A DNA stretch of 64,000 bases, taken from contig NZ_BMLQ01000006.1 of assembly GCF_014645315.1 (NCBI RefSeq), positions 1-64,000 on the forward strand, written 5' to 3'. The position numbers and the translations under genes were made by a program. Within the stretch, counting starts at the first letter, position 1, and the number at the start of each line of letters is the position of its first letter. This stretch comes from Citricoccus zhacaiensis. Lineage in GTDB: Bacteria; Actinomycetota; Actinomycetes; Actinomycetales; Micrococcaceae. The notes below the pieces were generated by a model. It was not told where the DNA came from, ran no database searches, and saw nothing but the letters and a program-made list of their open reading frames with translations. Of this stretch, positions 1 through 9,163 are shown piece after piece.

Positions 1-4
1 ACAA

Positions 5-40
5 GTGGCTCTGAAAGGCAATACTGGGTGGCTCTCAGGC
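5..40. repeat. Terminal repeats of an IS21-like element (type A)
   Basis: The octamer GTGGCTCT occurs at 5-12 and again at 28-35, exactly 23 bp apart. Multiple phased repeats at the element ends are typical of IS21-family elements, where they are transposase binding sites. This core differs from the repeat downstream of istB, so I infer it is the end of a second element that abuts the istB fragment. The rest of that element would lie outside the window. Confidence 0.5.
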
Positions 41-450
41 CCTCAAATACTCAACCGGGTCATCGATGCCGGCATGCGGGTCTCGTGGTTCACCCTGGAG
101 TCCCTGGCCACCGCGATCGGCCGGGCCGCCGTGGACGGCTCGACCAGCAAGGTCCTAGCCAGGATCACCCGCGCGCCGAGCTCGTGGTCGTTGACGACAT
201 CGGCATGCTCCCCACCGGGCAAGCCGCCGCCGAAGCGTTCTACCGACTCGTCGATGCCACCTACGAACGCCACAGTCTGGCCGTCACCAGCAATATCCAC
301 CCCGCTGGGTTGGATTCGTTCATGCCGACCACCCTGGCCACCGCTGCCGTGGACCGGCTGCTGCACCATGCTCACGTCATCGTCACCGAAGGCGCCTCGC
401 TACGCCATGCCGAGGCCACCGCCGGACGAGGAGACAAACCCCTGACCTAA
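41..450 (+). pseudogene. istB: istB remnant (IS21-family helper ATPase), truncated and frameshifted
   Basis: IstB is the AAA+ helper ATPase that acts with the IstA transposase in IS21-family transposition. The sequence reads as the C-terminal half of IstB: a segment with RVSWFTLESLATAIGRA in one frame, then ELVVVDDIGMLPTG (Walker B region), YRLVDATYERHS, SNIHPAGLDS and AAVDRLLHHAHVIVTEG in another. The frame changes at about 168-180, and the N-terminal half with the Walker A loop is missing. The homology begins near 45-60, right after the type A repeats, so a second insertion or recombination probably removed the 5' end. No istA is visible. The gene cannot make an active protein. Confidence 0.85.
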
Positions 451-534
451 CCGACAGGGAGATCAACTGACCGCCCACAGGGAGATAACCTGTCCGCCGA
501 CAGGGAGACTCCTTGTCCGCCCACGGGGAGATCA
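451..534. repeat. Four phased 23-bp repeats, IS21-family terminal end (type B)
   Basis: Four copies of a core ending in GGGAGA lie at 457-462, 480-485, 503-508 and 526-531, exactly 23 bp apart. Units alternate between CCGACAGGGAGA and CCCACAGGGAGA or CCCACGGGGAGA. They begin at the istB stop codon, which is where the right end of an IS21 element is expected. The 23-bp period is about two helical turns, consistent with transposase binding on one DNA face. No clear target duplication is visible. Confidence 0.7.
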
Positions 535-540
535 CGGTGT

Positions 541-840
541 CCCTTGACAGCTGGTCAGTGTGAATACCACGACGGCGCGCCGGCAGGTGCTGCCCAGAAT
601 CCCGCGGATCCATCACCCCCGCTGGATGGCCCAAGCCAGGCACCATCGTGATCCGGCGGAACCCTGGCCCCGTCGAGCACGTCCACGTGCTCCGGTGGCT
701 GATGACGCCGCTGAGGGGCTTTCATGGCCTCGTGGACGCTAGTGGGCTGTGATGGTGGCCGCGAGTCGAGACCGGACTCGGCCTCGCTAACTCCCCCGGG
801 CCCGCAACATCATGACCGACCGACACCTGGAGACAACAAA
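541..840. other. Intergenic stretch without a recognisable gene
   Basis: About 300 bp lie between the IS remnant and the ctaF terminator. Short open frames exist but none has a plausible ribosome binding site, family motif or convincing codon bias. I see no tRNA or repeat here. Confidence 0.5.
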
Positions 841-887
841 GCGGCTGAGGCCGGGAGACCCACGAGGGGACTCCCGGCCTCAGCCGC
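841..887 (-). terminator. Rho-independent terminator of ctaCDF
   Basis: A perfect 17-bp stem, 841-857 paired with 871-887, encloses a 13-nt loop. On the minus strand, in the direction of ctaF, the hairpin is followed by TTTGTTGTC. It lies 32 bp after the ctaF stop and separates the oxidase operon from the IS remnant. Confidence 0.85.
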
Positions 888-918
888 TGCTACTGCCACT
901 ACTGCAGATCAGAGGGGA

Positions 919-1320
919 TCAGTGGGCGTGATCGCCCTTCGAGTACTCGAAGACCCAGCCGACCAGGAAGTAGATGCCCACACCGACGCCGATGAAGGCG
1001 ATCCACGCATCGATGGCGAGACCGAGCACCAGTGCAGCGCAGGCCAGGCCGAGGCCCAGCGGCCACCAGCTCCACGCAGCAAAGCTCCCGTAGGTACCGG
1101 CGTACTGTGAGATCTCTCCGTGTTCGTCGTCATCCGGACCCTGACCGAACTTGCGCTCGGTGAGCCACAGGAAGACGGCGACCATCAGGGAGAGGCCAGC
1201 CACGGCGTAGAGGGCCGGGATGCCGGCCCACTCGGTCCACTGGACCCAGAAGCCGTAGACCGTGGCCACGACGATCAGGAATACACCGAGGATCGTGAAC
1301 AGCTTGACGTTGGTTCTCAC
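919..1320 (-). CDS. ctaF: Cytochrome c oxidase subunit 4, actinobacterial type
   Basis: Small membrane subunit of the aa3-type cytochrome c oxidase, 133 aa. Four hydrophobic segments are visible at about residues 7-25, 33-53, 84-103 and 105-125, with an acidic loop (GPDDDEHGE) between the second and third. Size, topology and position directly after ctaD match the actinobacterial subunit IV family. The ATG at 1318-1320 overlaps the ctaD stop by 4 bp, so translation is probably coupled. It is the last gene of ctaC-ctaD-ctaF and is followed by a strong terminator. The subunit is taken to be structural because it carries no cofactor ligands. Confidence 0.93.
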   Translation of the reverse strand: MRTNVKLFTILGVFLIVVATVYGFWVQWTEWAGIPALYAVAGLSLMVAVFLWLTERKFGQGPDDDEHGEISQYAGTYGSFAAWSWWPLGLGLACAALVLGLAIDAWIAFIGVGVGIYFLVGWVFEYSKGDHAH

Positions 1321-3026
1321 TTGGCAGCCGCCTTTTCTCCGAAGACCTCGGGCTCATGCTGCGGGGACGTCGGCAACAGTTCAGGGTGGTGCAGGTCCAA
1401 AGCCGGACGCTCCGAACGAATCCGCGGCAGGGAGTGGAAGTTGTGGCGCGGAGGCGGGCAGGACGTAGCCCACTCCAGGGAGCCACCGAAGCCCCAGGGA
1501 TCGTCCACGGTGATCTTCTTGCCCTTGCGCGCTGTGATGTACACGTTCCAGAAGAACGGGATCAGCGAGGCGCCCAGGACGAAGGAGAAGATCGTGGAGA
1601 ACTGGTTCATCAGGGTGAAGCCGTCCTCGACCATGTAGTCCGCGTAGCGGCGCGGCATGCCCATGACACCCAGCCAGTGCTGGATGAGGAAGGTGCCGTG
1701 GAAGCCGATGAACAGCATCCAGAACTGTATCTTGCCCAGACGCTCGTTGAGCATCTTGCCGGTGAACTTGGGCCACCAGAAGAAGAAGCCCGCGAACATG
1801 GCGAACACCACGGTGCCGAAGACGACGTAGTGGAAGTGTGCCACCACGAAGTACGTGTCGGAGACGTGGAAGTCCAGCGGCGGCGAGGCCAGGATGACAC
1901 CGGTCAGGCCACCGAAGAGGAAGGTGACCATGAAGCCCAGGGACCACAGCATCGGATTCTCGAAGGTGATGGACCCCCGCCACATGGTGCCGATCCAGTT
2001 GACGAACTTCACGCCCGTCGGTACCGCGATCAGCATGGTCATCAGCGAGAAGAACGGCAACAGCACCGAGCCGGTGACGTACATGTGGTGGGCCCACACG
2101 GTCACGGACAGTGCGGCAATGGCCGTGGTGGCGAAGACCAGCGTCTTGTAGCCGAAGATCGGCTTGCGGCTGAAGACCGGGATGATCTCCGAGACGATGC
2201 CGAAGAACGGCAGGGCGATGATGTAGACCTCGGGGTGGCCGAAGAACCAGAAGAGGTGCTGCCACAGGATGGCGCCGCCGTTCTCCGGATCGAAGATATG
2301 ACCACCGAAACGTCGGTCCATGCCCAGGGCACCCAACGCCGAAGCGAGCGGGGGGAAGGCCATGATTACGAGAATGGCGGTGATCAAGGTGTTCCAGGTG
2401 AAGATCGGCATCCGCCACATGGTCATGCCCGGGGCGCGCATCGTCAGGATGGTGGTGATGAAGTTAACGCCACCCATGATCGTGCCGAAGCCCTGCAGGA
2501 ACAGGCCGAAGACCCAGAGGTCACCGCCCACTCCCGGCGAGTACGTCGTATTGGACAGCGGCGCATAGGCGAACCAGCCGAAGGAGGCGGCACCCTGCGG
2601 GGTGAGGAAGCCGGCCACGGCGATGATGGAGCCGAACAGGAAGAACCAGAACGCCAAGGCGTTCAGGCGAGGGAACGACACATCCGGCGCACCGATCTGC
2701 AACGGCATGATGACATTCGCGAAGCCGATGAACAGCGGGGTGGCGAACATCAGCAGCATGATCGTGCCGTGCATGGTGAACAGCTGGTTGTACTGCTCCT
2801 TGGTCTGCAGCAACTGCATGCCCGGTTCGAAGAGCTCGGCGCGGATCAGCAGCGCCATGACGCCACCGATGCAGAAGAACATGAACGAGGTGATCAGGTA
2901 CATGTACCCGATGGTCTTGTGGTCAGTACTGGTGATCCAGTTGACGATGATCTTGCCCTTGGACTCGGGCACGACCCGCGGCTGAGCCGCGGCGGCGTCA
3001 TCCGTGGCGTATTCGTAAGTGGTCAT
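1317..3026 (-). CDS. ctaD: Cytochrome c oxidase subunit I
   Basis: Catalytic subunit of the aa3 oxidase, 569 aa. It binds haem a, haem a3 and CuB, reduces oxygen to water and pumps protons across the plasma membrane. Hallmarks include [10 protein letters not shown] (a CuB histidine and the cross-linked tyrosine region), the HH pair in [10 protein letters not shown], and [12 protein letters not shown] with haem-ligand histidines. About 12 membrane helices are expected and the hydrophobic pattern fits. The ATG overlaps the ctaC stop by one base (TGATG), and the 3' end overlaps ctaF by 4 bp, so the three genes form one transcription unit. The length is usual for actinobacterial CtaD. Confidence 0.98.
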   Translation of the reverse strand: MTTYEYATDDAAAAQPRVVPESKGKIIVNWITSTDHKTIGYMYLITSFMFFCIGGVMALLIRAELFEPGMQLLQTKEQYNQLFTMHGTIMLLMFATPLFIGFANVIMPLQIGAPDVSFPRLNALAFWFFLFGSIIAVAGFLTPQGAASFGWFAYAPLSNTTYSPGVGGDLWVFGLFLQGFGTIMGGVNFITTILTMRAPGMTMWRMPIFTWNTLITAILVIMAFPPLASALGALGMDRRFGGHIFDPENGGAILWQHLFWFFGHPEVYIIALPFFGIVSEIIPVFSRKPIFGYKTLVFATTAIAALSVTVWAHHMYVTGSVLLPFFSLMTMLIAVPTGVKFVNWIGTMWRGSITFENPMLWSLGFMVTFLFGGLTGVILASPPLDFHVSDTYFVVAHFHYVVFGTVVFAMFAGFFFWWPKFTGKMLNERLGKIQFWMLFIGFHGTFLIQHWLGVMGMPRRYADYMVEDGFTLMNQFSTIFSFVLGASLIPFFWNVYITARKGKKITVDDPWGFGGSLEWATSCPPPRHNFHSLPRIRSERPALDLHHPELLPTSPQHEPEVFGEKAAAK

Positions 3027-3976
3027 CAGTTATCTCCCTCGACCGTCGAGTCTTCGCCACCGGTCGGGCCGCCAGCGTCCTCGCGGGTGGTTCCGTCACC
3101 CTGGAGGGGCACTTCCTGGTTCTGAGCGCCATCCGGGTGCTCATTCGGGTTGCGGTTGTATTCGTCGCCCACGTGGCCGTCTTCCATCTGGGACAGCTGC
3201 GAGGTGAACTCCTGTTCAGAGACGACCTCGACGTTGAAGAGCATCTCCGAGTGGTACTCGCCGCAGAGTTCGGCGCACTTGCCCTGGAAGGTGCCCTCCT
3301 CGGTCGGCGTCAGGTACATGAAGTTCGACTTGCCGGGGACCATGTCCAGCTTGCGCAGGAACGCGGGAACCCAGAACGAGTGGATGACATCGCGCGACTT
3401 CAGCTCGAACTCGACCGGAACATCGACCGGCAGGTACAAGGTTGGCAGGGTCTCCTCGACACCCTCGGTGCCGTCGAGCTGCGCCTGGATGCCCTGGTAG
3501 TGCTTCTCTTCGCCCTCGTAGCTGTAGTTGAAGTCCCAAGCCCACTGCTTGCCGTAGACCTCCACGGTCAGCGGGGAGTCTTCCACGGGGGTGTCGATCT
3601 CACGCTGGACGCGGTCGGTGAAGCCCCACAGGGTCAGCACCATGATGACCGGGACAACAGTGAACAGCGTCTCCATCGGGACGTTGTACGCCATCTGACG
3701 TGGGTAGCCCTTGTCATGCTTCCGCCGGCGGTACGCGACCATGCACCACAGCATCATGCCCCAGGCCGCCAGGCCCACGATCAAGGCTGCGATCCAGGAG
3801 TTGACCCACAAATCGGTGATCTGGGCGGACTGGTTGGTGGTCTCCCGCGTGCCGGGCAGGAATCCTCGTTGAACCTGCTCCGAACAACCGGACAGGACCA
3901 TGGCTGCCATGACGGCAAGCGCTCCCCCCTTCAGGAGACGCCTGCCACGGCTGCCGGCTTGATTCTGCGATCTCAC
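3026..3976 (-). CDS. ctaC: Cytochrome c oxidase subunit II (lipoprotein)
   Basis: Binds the CuA centre and takes electrons from cytochrome c. From the GTG at 3974-3976 it is 316 aa. I chose this start because GGAAGG lies about 6 bases upstream and it gives a proper lipoprotein signal: basic RGRRLLKG, a hydrophobic stretch and the lipobox LSGC with the cysteine near residue 31. The longer open frame to 4135 would put 53 unlikely residues in front. Two membrane segments follow, then the periplasmic cupredoxin domain with [12 protein letters not shown], which holds the CuA ligands. It is the first gene of ctaC-ctaD-ctaF, with its promoter in 3977-4138. Confidence 0.96.
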   Translation of the reverse strand: MRSQNQAGSRGRRLLKGGALAVMAAMVLSGCSEQVQRGFLPGTRETTNQSAQITDLWVNSWIAALIVGLAAWGMMLWCMVAYRRRKHDKGYPRQMAYNVPMETLFTVVPVIMVLTLWGFTDRVQREIDTPVEDSPLTVEVYGKQWAWDFNYSYEGEEKHYQGIQAQLDGTEGVEETLPTLYLPVDVPVEFELKSRDVIHSFWVPAFLRKLDMVPGKSNFMYLTPTEEGTFQGKCAELCGEYHSEMLFNVEVVSEQEFTSQLSQMEDGHVGDEYNRNPNEHPDGAQNQEVPLQGDGTTREDAGGPTGGEDSTVEGDN

Positions 3977-4033
3977 AGACGGCCCTTCCTCTTCAATCTC
4001 GAGTGCGAATGCCTCCCGTGACCGCACTCCATC

Positions 4034-4046
4034 CAGACAGTGTCTG
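4034..4046. promoter_or_regulatory. 13-bp palindrome in the ctaC upstream region
   Basis: CAGACA-G-TGTCTG is a perfect 6+6 palindrome with a one-base centre, 58 bp before the ctaC start. Position and symmetry suit a dimeric regulator, but I cannot name one and found no second copy nearby. Confidence 0.3.
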
Positions 4047-4138
4047 AACTGGAGCGACAAGGCCACAGGGGGACCCCTAGGTTTACTACCTACTGTAGAG
4101 CTTACCGCCCTGGTCGTCTGCCCTATGACACGCAAAAA

Positions 4139-4179
4139 CGTCGGGCATCCGAACCAATTCCTGGCTCGGATGCCCGACG
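4139..4179 (-). terminator. Rho-independent terminator of erpA
   Basis: A perfect 14-bp stem (4139-4152 with 4166-4179) has a 13-nt loop. On the minus strand it is followed at once by TTTTTGCG, a classic T tract. It ends the erpA transcript 19 bp after the stop codon and insulates the ctaC promoter. Confidence 0.9.
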
Positions 4180-4197
4180 TCGCATGGTACGGAAGAC

Positions 4198-4590
4198 CTA
4201 GTGGAAGGAATCACCGCAGGCACAGGAACCGCCGGCATTCGGGTTGTCGATGGTGAAGCCCTGCTTCGAGATGGTGTCCTCGAAATCGATCGAGGCACCG
4301 CTGAGGTAGGGGACGCTCATCTTGTCCACGATGACCTCGACGCCGTCGAAGTCGCGCAACGTGTCGCCGTCCAGCACACGCTCATCGAAATAGAGCTGGT
4401 AGATCAGTCCGGAGCAACCGCCCGGCTGCACGGCGACGCGCAGACGGAGGTCGGTGCGGCCCTCCTGCTCCAGCAGGGTGCGCACCTTGGCGGCGGCCAC
4501 TTCACTCAGCTGGACCTCATGGGCGTCCAGGCCTTCTGCCGGCTGGGCAGTCGGGATCTCGGTCTCGGTGGATTCTGCGGAAACGCTCAT
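4198..4590 (-). CDS. erpA: Iron-sulfur cluster insertion protein (HesB/IscA/ErpA family)
   Basis: A-type Fe-S carrier that hands clusters to apo-proteins, 130 aa. The three conserved cysteines are present: one in QPGGCSGLIY and two in the C-terminal CAC of GGSCACGDSFH. An N-terminal tail of about 25 residues precedes the domain. The ATG at 4588-4590 was chosen because AAGGAG lies 7 bases upstream; an open frame extends further but carries no domain. A strong terminator follows. The neighbouring oxidase operon makes a role in respiratory or dehydrogenase maturation reasonable, but that is inference. Confidence 0.93.
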   Translation of the reverse strand: MSVSAESTETEIPTAQPAEGLDAHEVQLSEVAAAKVRTLLEQEGRTDLRLRVAVQPGGCSGLIYQLYFDERVLDGDTLRDFDGVEVIVDKMSVPYLSGASIDFEDTISKQGFTIDNPNAGGSCACGDSFH

Positions 4591-4744
4591 GCTCGCTCCT
4601 TCATCTGCGTGCGTGCTCCCCCGGCTCGGCGACGGGCCGATCGGTGGTGCGGCCCGGAGGCCACTCTCCCCGGTCCCAACACCCGGTCCGGACGGTTCAT
4701 TCCCGACGACCGGATCGAGACCTTCGGTGTCTGTCGAGTCTAGG

Positions 4745-6172
4745 TCAGTGACCGACCGCGGCCAACAGCAGGGCCTCCGCCAGCACGGCATGGCGGAAGT
4801 CGCCCAGATGCAGTGACTCATTGGCCGAATGGGCCCGGGAATCCGGGTCCTCGACGCCGGTGATCAGCAAGGTCGCCTCCGGGAACATCTCCACCAGGTC
4901 GGCGGTGAACGGGATGGAGCCACCCATGCCCGCCTCGACCGGCTCGGCCCCGAAGGCCTGCTGGAGGGCCGCCATCATCGTCCGGGCGGCGGGAGCAGAG
5001 GTGTCCGTGGCGAAGGGCTGCCCCGACTCCCCCGGCTCGAAGATGACCTCCGCACCCAACAGCGCGGTGGACCGAACCGATTCCACGTGGGAACGCACGG
5101 CGGCCATCGCCGTGACCGGATCCATGCCCGGACCCAGGCGCAGGCTGAACTTCGCGCGCGCCTCAGGCTGCAGGGTGTTGGACGCGACGTCGAGCCGGGT
5201 CACGTCCGTGCCGATGATGCTCAGGGCCGGCTTGTTCCACAGGCGGTCGGCCAAGGGGCCCGTACCGGCCAGCCGCACGGAGTCCAGCACGGAGGAGTCG
5301 GCGCGGTAGTCCGCCTCTGGATACTCGATCGACGAGTGGTGCTGCTGCTCGAGACCGGAGATGGCCACATTCCCCTCCTCGTCATGCAGGGTTGCGATCA
5401 GGCGTGCCAGCAAGGTCGGAGCGTCGAGCACCGGGCCGCCGAACATGCCGGAGTGGACGGCGTGGTCCAGGACCCGGACGCCGATGGTGCCGTCCACGAG
5501 TCCCCGCAACGAGGTGGTCAAGGCCGGGACACCGACCCTCCAGTTAGCGGAGTCGGCCACCACGATGACGTCTGCCGCCAGCTTCTCGCGGTGTCGCTCG
5601 AGGAAGGCCCGGAAGGTCGGAGAGCCGGCCTCCTCCTCCCCCTCGATGAAGAAGGTGACGCCCACACCTGAGTCCGCGCCGGCGTCGAGCATGGCCTGCA
5701 GTGCGGCGAGGTGCACCATGATCCCCGCCTTGTCATCCGCCGCTCCACGGCCATAGAGCCGGCCGTCCTTCTCCACGGCGGTGAACGGATCGGTCTCCCA
5801 GAGCGCCAGCTCCCCCACCGGCTGGACATCGTGGTGCGCGTAGAGCAGCACGGTCGGCTTTCCCGGCTGCGCCGGACGGCGTGCGACGACGGCCGGTCCC
5901 CCCGGGCGTTCCGAGCCGTCCGACTCCACCAGCGTCTCCGTCAGGATCTCCACGTCCTCCAGCCCCAGCGCCCGGATCAGTTCGGCGACGGCCTGGGCGG
6001 AACGTTCGAGCGGATCGCGGTCGAAGGAGTCCCAGGCGATGCCGGGGATGGCCACGAGCTCCTGGAGCGTGGCCACCGTCTGCGGCAACCGCTCCTCCAC
6101 GGCAGTGGTGATCCGCGAGATCGTCTCGGGATCGAGGGGAAGGGCGGGCGGGGTCTGGGGTGTCTCAGGCAT
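4745..6172 (-). CDS. M20 family metallopeptidase (dipeptidase)
   Basis: A 475-aa zinc peptidase of the M20 family, the group that includes PepV/CNDP-type dipeptidases. Visible metal and catalytic motifs are LLYAHHDVQPVG (HxD), GRGAADDKAG (bridging Asp) and IEGEEEAGSPT (catalytic Glu pair); a dimerisation or lid domain lies between. The ATG at 6170-6172 opens MPETPQTPP; longer readings upstream only run antisense through the DUF3043 gene. No signal peptide is visible, so it is probably cytoplasmic peptide turnover. A 154-bp gap to erpA suggests separate transcription. The exact substrate cannot be told from sequence. Confidence 0.92.
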   Translation of the reverse strand: MPETPQTPPALPLDPETISRITTAVEERLPQTVATLQELVAIPGIAWDSFDRDPLERSAQAVAELIRALGLEDVEILTETLVESDGSERPGGPAVVARRPAQPGKPTVLLYAHHDVQPVGELALWETDPFTAVEKDGRLYGRGAADDKAGIMVHLAALQAMLDAGADSGVGVTFFIEGEEEAGSPTFRAFLERHREKLAADVIVVADSANWRVGVPALTTSLRGLVDGTIGVRVLDHAVHSGMFGGPVLDAPTLLARLIATLHDEEGNVAISGLEQQHHSSIEYPEADYRADSSVLDSVRLAGTGPLADRLWNKPALSIIGTDVTRLDVASNTLQPEARAKFSLRLGPGMDPVTAMAAVRSHVESVRSTALLGAEVIFEPGESGQPFATDTSAPAARTMMAALQQAFGAEPVEAGMGGSIPFTADLVEMFPEATLLITGVEDPDSRAHSANESLHLGDFRHAVLAEALLLAAVGH

Positions 6173-6247
6173 GAGGCCCAGCCTAGCGAGATGACAGCCG
6201 TCACAGCATTGACTCGGGGTGGCTTCGGCTCCGCCTAGAATGGATGG

Positions 6248-6841
6248 GTGTTTGGACGCAAGAAGACCGAGACCCCCGCCCCTGAGTCGGCGCCCGTGAT
6301 CGAGACCCCCGAGCAGACGGCCGCGCGCCATCAGGCCAAGAAGGGGCCGACGCCGACGCGCGCGGAGCGGGAGGCCGCCCGCCGCCGTCCGCTGGTGCCG
6401 GAAGATCGCAAGGCGGCCCGCAAGGCCGCTCGCGATGCGGAGATGGTCGAACGCCAGAAGATGCGCGTGGCCATGGAGACCGGCGATGAGCGGAACATGC
6501 CGCTGCGCGACCGCGGCCCGCAAAAGCGCTACGCCCGTGACTGGGTGGACGCCCGCACCGGTGTCGGCGAATGGCTCATGGTGATCGTTCTGGTCTACGT
6601 CTTCCTGGCCTTCCTGCCCCAGTCGGACCTGCAGATCTGGCTGACCTTCTCCCTCTGGGCCATCGTGCTGCTCGTGGTGCTGGAGGGAGTCCTCATCTCC
6701 TTCCAGTTGAAGAAGCGTCTGGCGGAGAAGTTCGGGGAGGTCGAGCGCGGCGTGCGCTGGTACGGCGTCATGCGGGCCATGCAGCTGCGCAAGCTGCGTC
6801 TGCCCAAACCGCAGACCAAGCGCGGTCACTTCCCCGACTGA
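6248..6841 (+). CDS. DUF3043 family membrane protein
   Basis: A 197-aa protein of the actinobacterial DUF3043 family, function unknown. The first 105 residues are highly charged and rich in Lys, Arg, Glu and Ala. Two hydrophobic segments follow at about 107-123 and 130-151, then a basic C-terminal tail ending KPQTKRGHFPD. The start is GTG at 6248, giving MFGRKKTE, the usual beginning of the family. It is transcribed divergently from the M20 peptidase and convergently with pyrD. Probably an inner-membrane protein with a cytoplasmic charged domain. Confidence 0.9.
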   Translation: MFGRKKTETPAPESAPVIETPEQTAARHQAKKGPTPTRAEREAARRRPLVPEDRKAARKAARDAEMVERQKMRVAMETGDERNMPLRDRGPQKRYARDWVDARTGVGEWLMVIVLVYVFLAFLPQSDLQIWLTFSLWAIVLLVVLEGVLISFQLKKRLAEKFGEVERGVRWYGVMRAMQLRKLRLPKPQTKRGHFPD

Positions 6842-6854
6842 TCCACGCCAGCTG

Positions 6855-6886
6855 GTCCCCGGGGACAGACTCCCTGCCCCCGGGAC
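6855..6886. terminator. Possible hairpin between convergent genes
   Basis: GTCCC at 6855-6859 and GGGG at 6861-6864 pair with CCCC at 6877-6880 and GGGAC at 6882-6886, leaving one C:C mismatch. It sits between the convergent DUF3043 gene and pyrD and could end both transcripts. No T tract follows on either side, so confidence is low. Confidence 0.4.
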
Positions 6887-6890
6887 ACGA

Positions 6891-7970
6891 CTACCGTGCC
6901 AGCTCGCGGTTGATCCGGGCAGCCCAGAACGGTCCCTCGTAGAGGAACGCCGTGTAGCCCTGCACCAGGTCCGCCCCCAACTCAAGCCGCTCTCGGACCT
7001 CCGCACCGTTGGTGACTCCACCCACGGAGATCAAGGCCACCGATTCCGGCAGCGCGCCGCGCAGTCTGGTCAGCACCTCCAGCGACCGTTCCTTCAGCGG
7101 TGCACCCGACAGGCCCCCGGCCCCCATGGTCTCAACCTCTGCAGCGGGCGTGGCCAGCCCGTCCCGGGCAATCGTCGTGTTCGTGGCGATGACCCCGTCC
7201 AAGCCCAATTCCACGGCCATCGCGGCCACGGAGTCCACGTCCTCGTCGGCCAGGTCCGGGGCGATCTTCACGGCCAGCGGCACGTGACGGCCCGTGGTCC
7301 GATCCGCCTCCTGGCGCACTGCGGCCAGCAACGGCGCCAGCGCCTCGATGTCCTGCAGTTGGCGCAGCCCCGGCGTGTTGGGTGAGGACACGTTGACCAC
7401 CAGATAGTCGGCGTGGATGGCCAGGGCGGCTGTGGAGGCCAGGTAGTCCTGCGTCGCCTCCTCGAGGGCCACCGTCTTCGTCTTGCCGATGTTCACCCCG
7501 AGCACCGGCCGACGCCGGCCGAAACGCCGGGTCAGCGTCTGCCGGGTGGCCTTCAGCCGCGGAGCCACCGCGCGGGCGCCGTCGTTGTTGAAACCCATCC
7601 GGTTGATGAGCGCCTTGTCCTCGACCAGGCGGAACAGCCGCGGAGCGGGGTTGCCCGGTTGTGCCTCACCGGTGATGGTGCCGACCTCGATGTGGCCGAA
7701 GCCGAGGTCCGCCAGGGCCGCCGCGCCCAAACCCTGCTTGTCGAAGCCCGCCGCGAGCCCGAACGGCGAGGGGAAGTCCAGGCCCATCACCCGGGTCGTC
7801 AGCGTCTGCGCCGGACGCGTGGCCCGGCGCAGGGCCATTGAGGCACCGGTGGACTCCGCGGCGCGGATCATCGAGAAGCCCACGTGATGCGCCTTCTCGG
7901 CGTCCATGCCCTTGAAGAACGTGTTGAAGAAGGCGGGATAGAGGCGAGCCTCGCGCGGCAGAGCAGTCAT
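6891..7970 (-). CDS. pyrD: Dihydroorotate dehydrogenase (quinone), class 2
   Basis: Oxidises dihydroorotate to orotate with FMN and passes electrons to the quinone pool, the fourth step of pyrimidine synthesis; membrane-associated. 359 aa from ATG 7968-7970. The N-terminal [19 protein letters not shown] is the membrane-binding extension typical of class 2. [11 protein letters not shown] binds FMN, and [15 protein letters not shown] carries the catalytic serine of class 2 enzymes. It is not linked to the pyr operon at 44674-53855, as is common in actinomycetes. It is transcribed divergently from the hydrolase starting at 8036. Confidence 0.97.
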   Translation of the reverse strand: MTALPREARLYPAFFNTFFKGMDAEKAHHVGFSMIRAAESTGASMALRRATRPAQTLTTRVMGLDFPSPFGLAAGFDKQGLGAAALADLGFGHIEVGTITGEAQPGNPAPRLFRLVEDKALINRMGFNNDGARAVAPRLKATRQTLTRRFGRRRPVLGVNIGKTKTVALEEATQDYLASTAALAIHADYLVVNVSSPNTPGLRQLQDIEALAPLLAAVRQEADRTTGRHVPLAVKIAPDLADEDVDSVAAMAVELGLDGVIATNTTIARDGLATPAAEVETMGAGGLSGAPLKERSLEVLTRLRGALPESVALISVGGVTNGAEVRERLELGADLVQGYTAFLYEGPFWAARINRELAR

Positions 7971-8035
7971 GCACTCATGGAACCACGATTCCGGTGCTGG
8001 TCCGGCCCACGTTTCGGCCTTAGCATGGCGTTCAT

Positions 8036-9163
8036 ATGAGCGCCACCGACCAGCCGTCCGGGGACACCCCGTTCTCGCCCTCTGCGGAGGCCACGCTCCT
8101 GACGGATTCCCCGCCCGGGGTGTGGGTCCCCGATCTGCTGGAGGGCTTCGAGCGGCTGACGATCCCCCTCGAGGTGGACGAGGAGGGCCCCAACGCGGCG
8201 ACCCTGGTCCGGACGGCTCGCACACCTGCCTCCATTCCGGTCCACATCCGGGCCCCCGCGCCGGCGGACGACGTTACGCGCGAGCCAGGCGACGCCCCAG
8301 ACGAAGCGAACGCGATCGGTGCCCGGCCGGCGTCGCGCATTCCGGTCTTGTACGTCCACGGATGGTCGGACTACTTCTACAACGCACCGCTCGCCGGCCA
8401 CTTCGAGGAGCGCGGCTACGCCTTCTACGCACTGGACCTGCGCAAGTACGGCCGTTCGCTGCGTCCGGGGCAGACGCCGGGGTACGTGGACAGCCTCGAG
8501 GTGTACGACGACGAGATCGGCCAGGCACTGCGGATCATCGACCGCGACCATTCCCAGAAGCCCGTGTTGATGGGCCATTCCACGGGTGGGCTCATCCTCT
8601 CCCTGTGGGCCTCCCGGCACCCTGGCCGGGCCCGGGCGCTCGTGCTGAACAGCCCGTGGCTGGAAATGCAGGGCTCAGCGCTGGTCCGCCACATGGCCAC
8701 TGCCGTCCTGGACCCGGTGGTGCGGCTGCAGCCGAAGAATTTCCTCAAGTTGCCCCGGGTGGACCACTACTGGCGCACGGTGTCCTCCGCCGCCGACGGC
8801 GATTGGGACCTGCACCCGTTGTGGCGTCCGCAGTACGCCTTCGAGGTGCCCGGAGGTTGGCTCAAGGCGGTGATGACGGGACATGCCGCCGTGGCCGAGG
8901 GGCTTGGCCTGGCGGAGCCGGTCTACGTGATGCTCTCGGACCGCACGGTGTTCTCGGCGGGGTGGCGCCAGGACATGACGGCCGCGGATATCGTGCTGGA
9001 CGTGGAGATCCTGGCCCAGCGCGCCACCCGGCTCGGTCGACACGTCACCGTCGTCCGGCACGCCGGCGCCCTGCATGACGTGATGGCCTCGCCACAGGCC
9101 ATCCGGCAAGACGCGGCTCGCGAGATGTTCCGCTGGCTGGGGGCCTACGCCGGTCCTGCCTGA
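8036..9163 (+). CDS. Alpha/beta hydrolase (lysophospholipase/monoacylglycerol lipase-like)
   Basis: A 375-aa serine hydrolase. After an N-terminal region of about 100 residues it shows [11 protein letters not shown] (oxyanion strand), LDLRKYGRS, and the nucleophile elbow LMGHSTGGL with Ser182. A C-terminal [12 protein letters not shown] supplies the likely catalytic His. These fit the serine aminopeptidase S33/hydrolase-4 group, which includes monoacylglycerol lipases and esterases. No signal peptide is seen. The substrate is unknown. The 3' end overlaps the convergent uppS gene by 19 bp. Confidence 0.88.
   Translation: MSATDQPSGDTPFSPSAEATLLTDSPPGVWVPDLLEGFERLTIPLEVDEEGPNAATLVRTARTPASIPVHIRAPAPADDVTREPGDAPDEANAIGARPASRIPVLYVHGWSDYFYNAPLAGHFEERGYAFYALDLRKYGRSLRPGQTPGYVDSLEVYDDEIGQALRIIDRDHSQKPVLMGHSTGGLILSLWASRHPGRARALVLNSPWLEMQGSALVRHMATAVLDPVVRLQPKNFLKLPRVDHYWRTVSSAADGDWDLHPLWRPQYAFEVPGGWLKAVMTGHAAVAEGLGLAEPVYVMLSDRTVFSAGWRQDMTAADIVLDVEILAQRATRLGRHVTVVRHAGALHDVMASPQAIRQDAAREMFRWLGAYAGPA

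Noticed and set aside
1356-3125. Plus-strand frame opposite ctaD
   Set aside because: Shadow of the highly conserved oxidase subunit I gene; charged low-complexity composition incompatible with a real protein.
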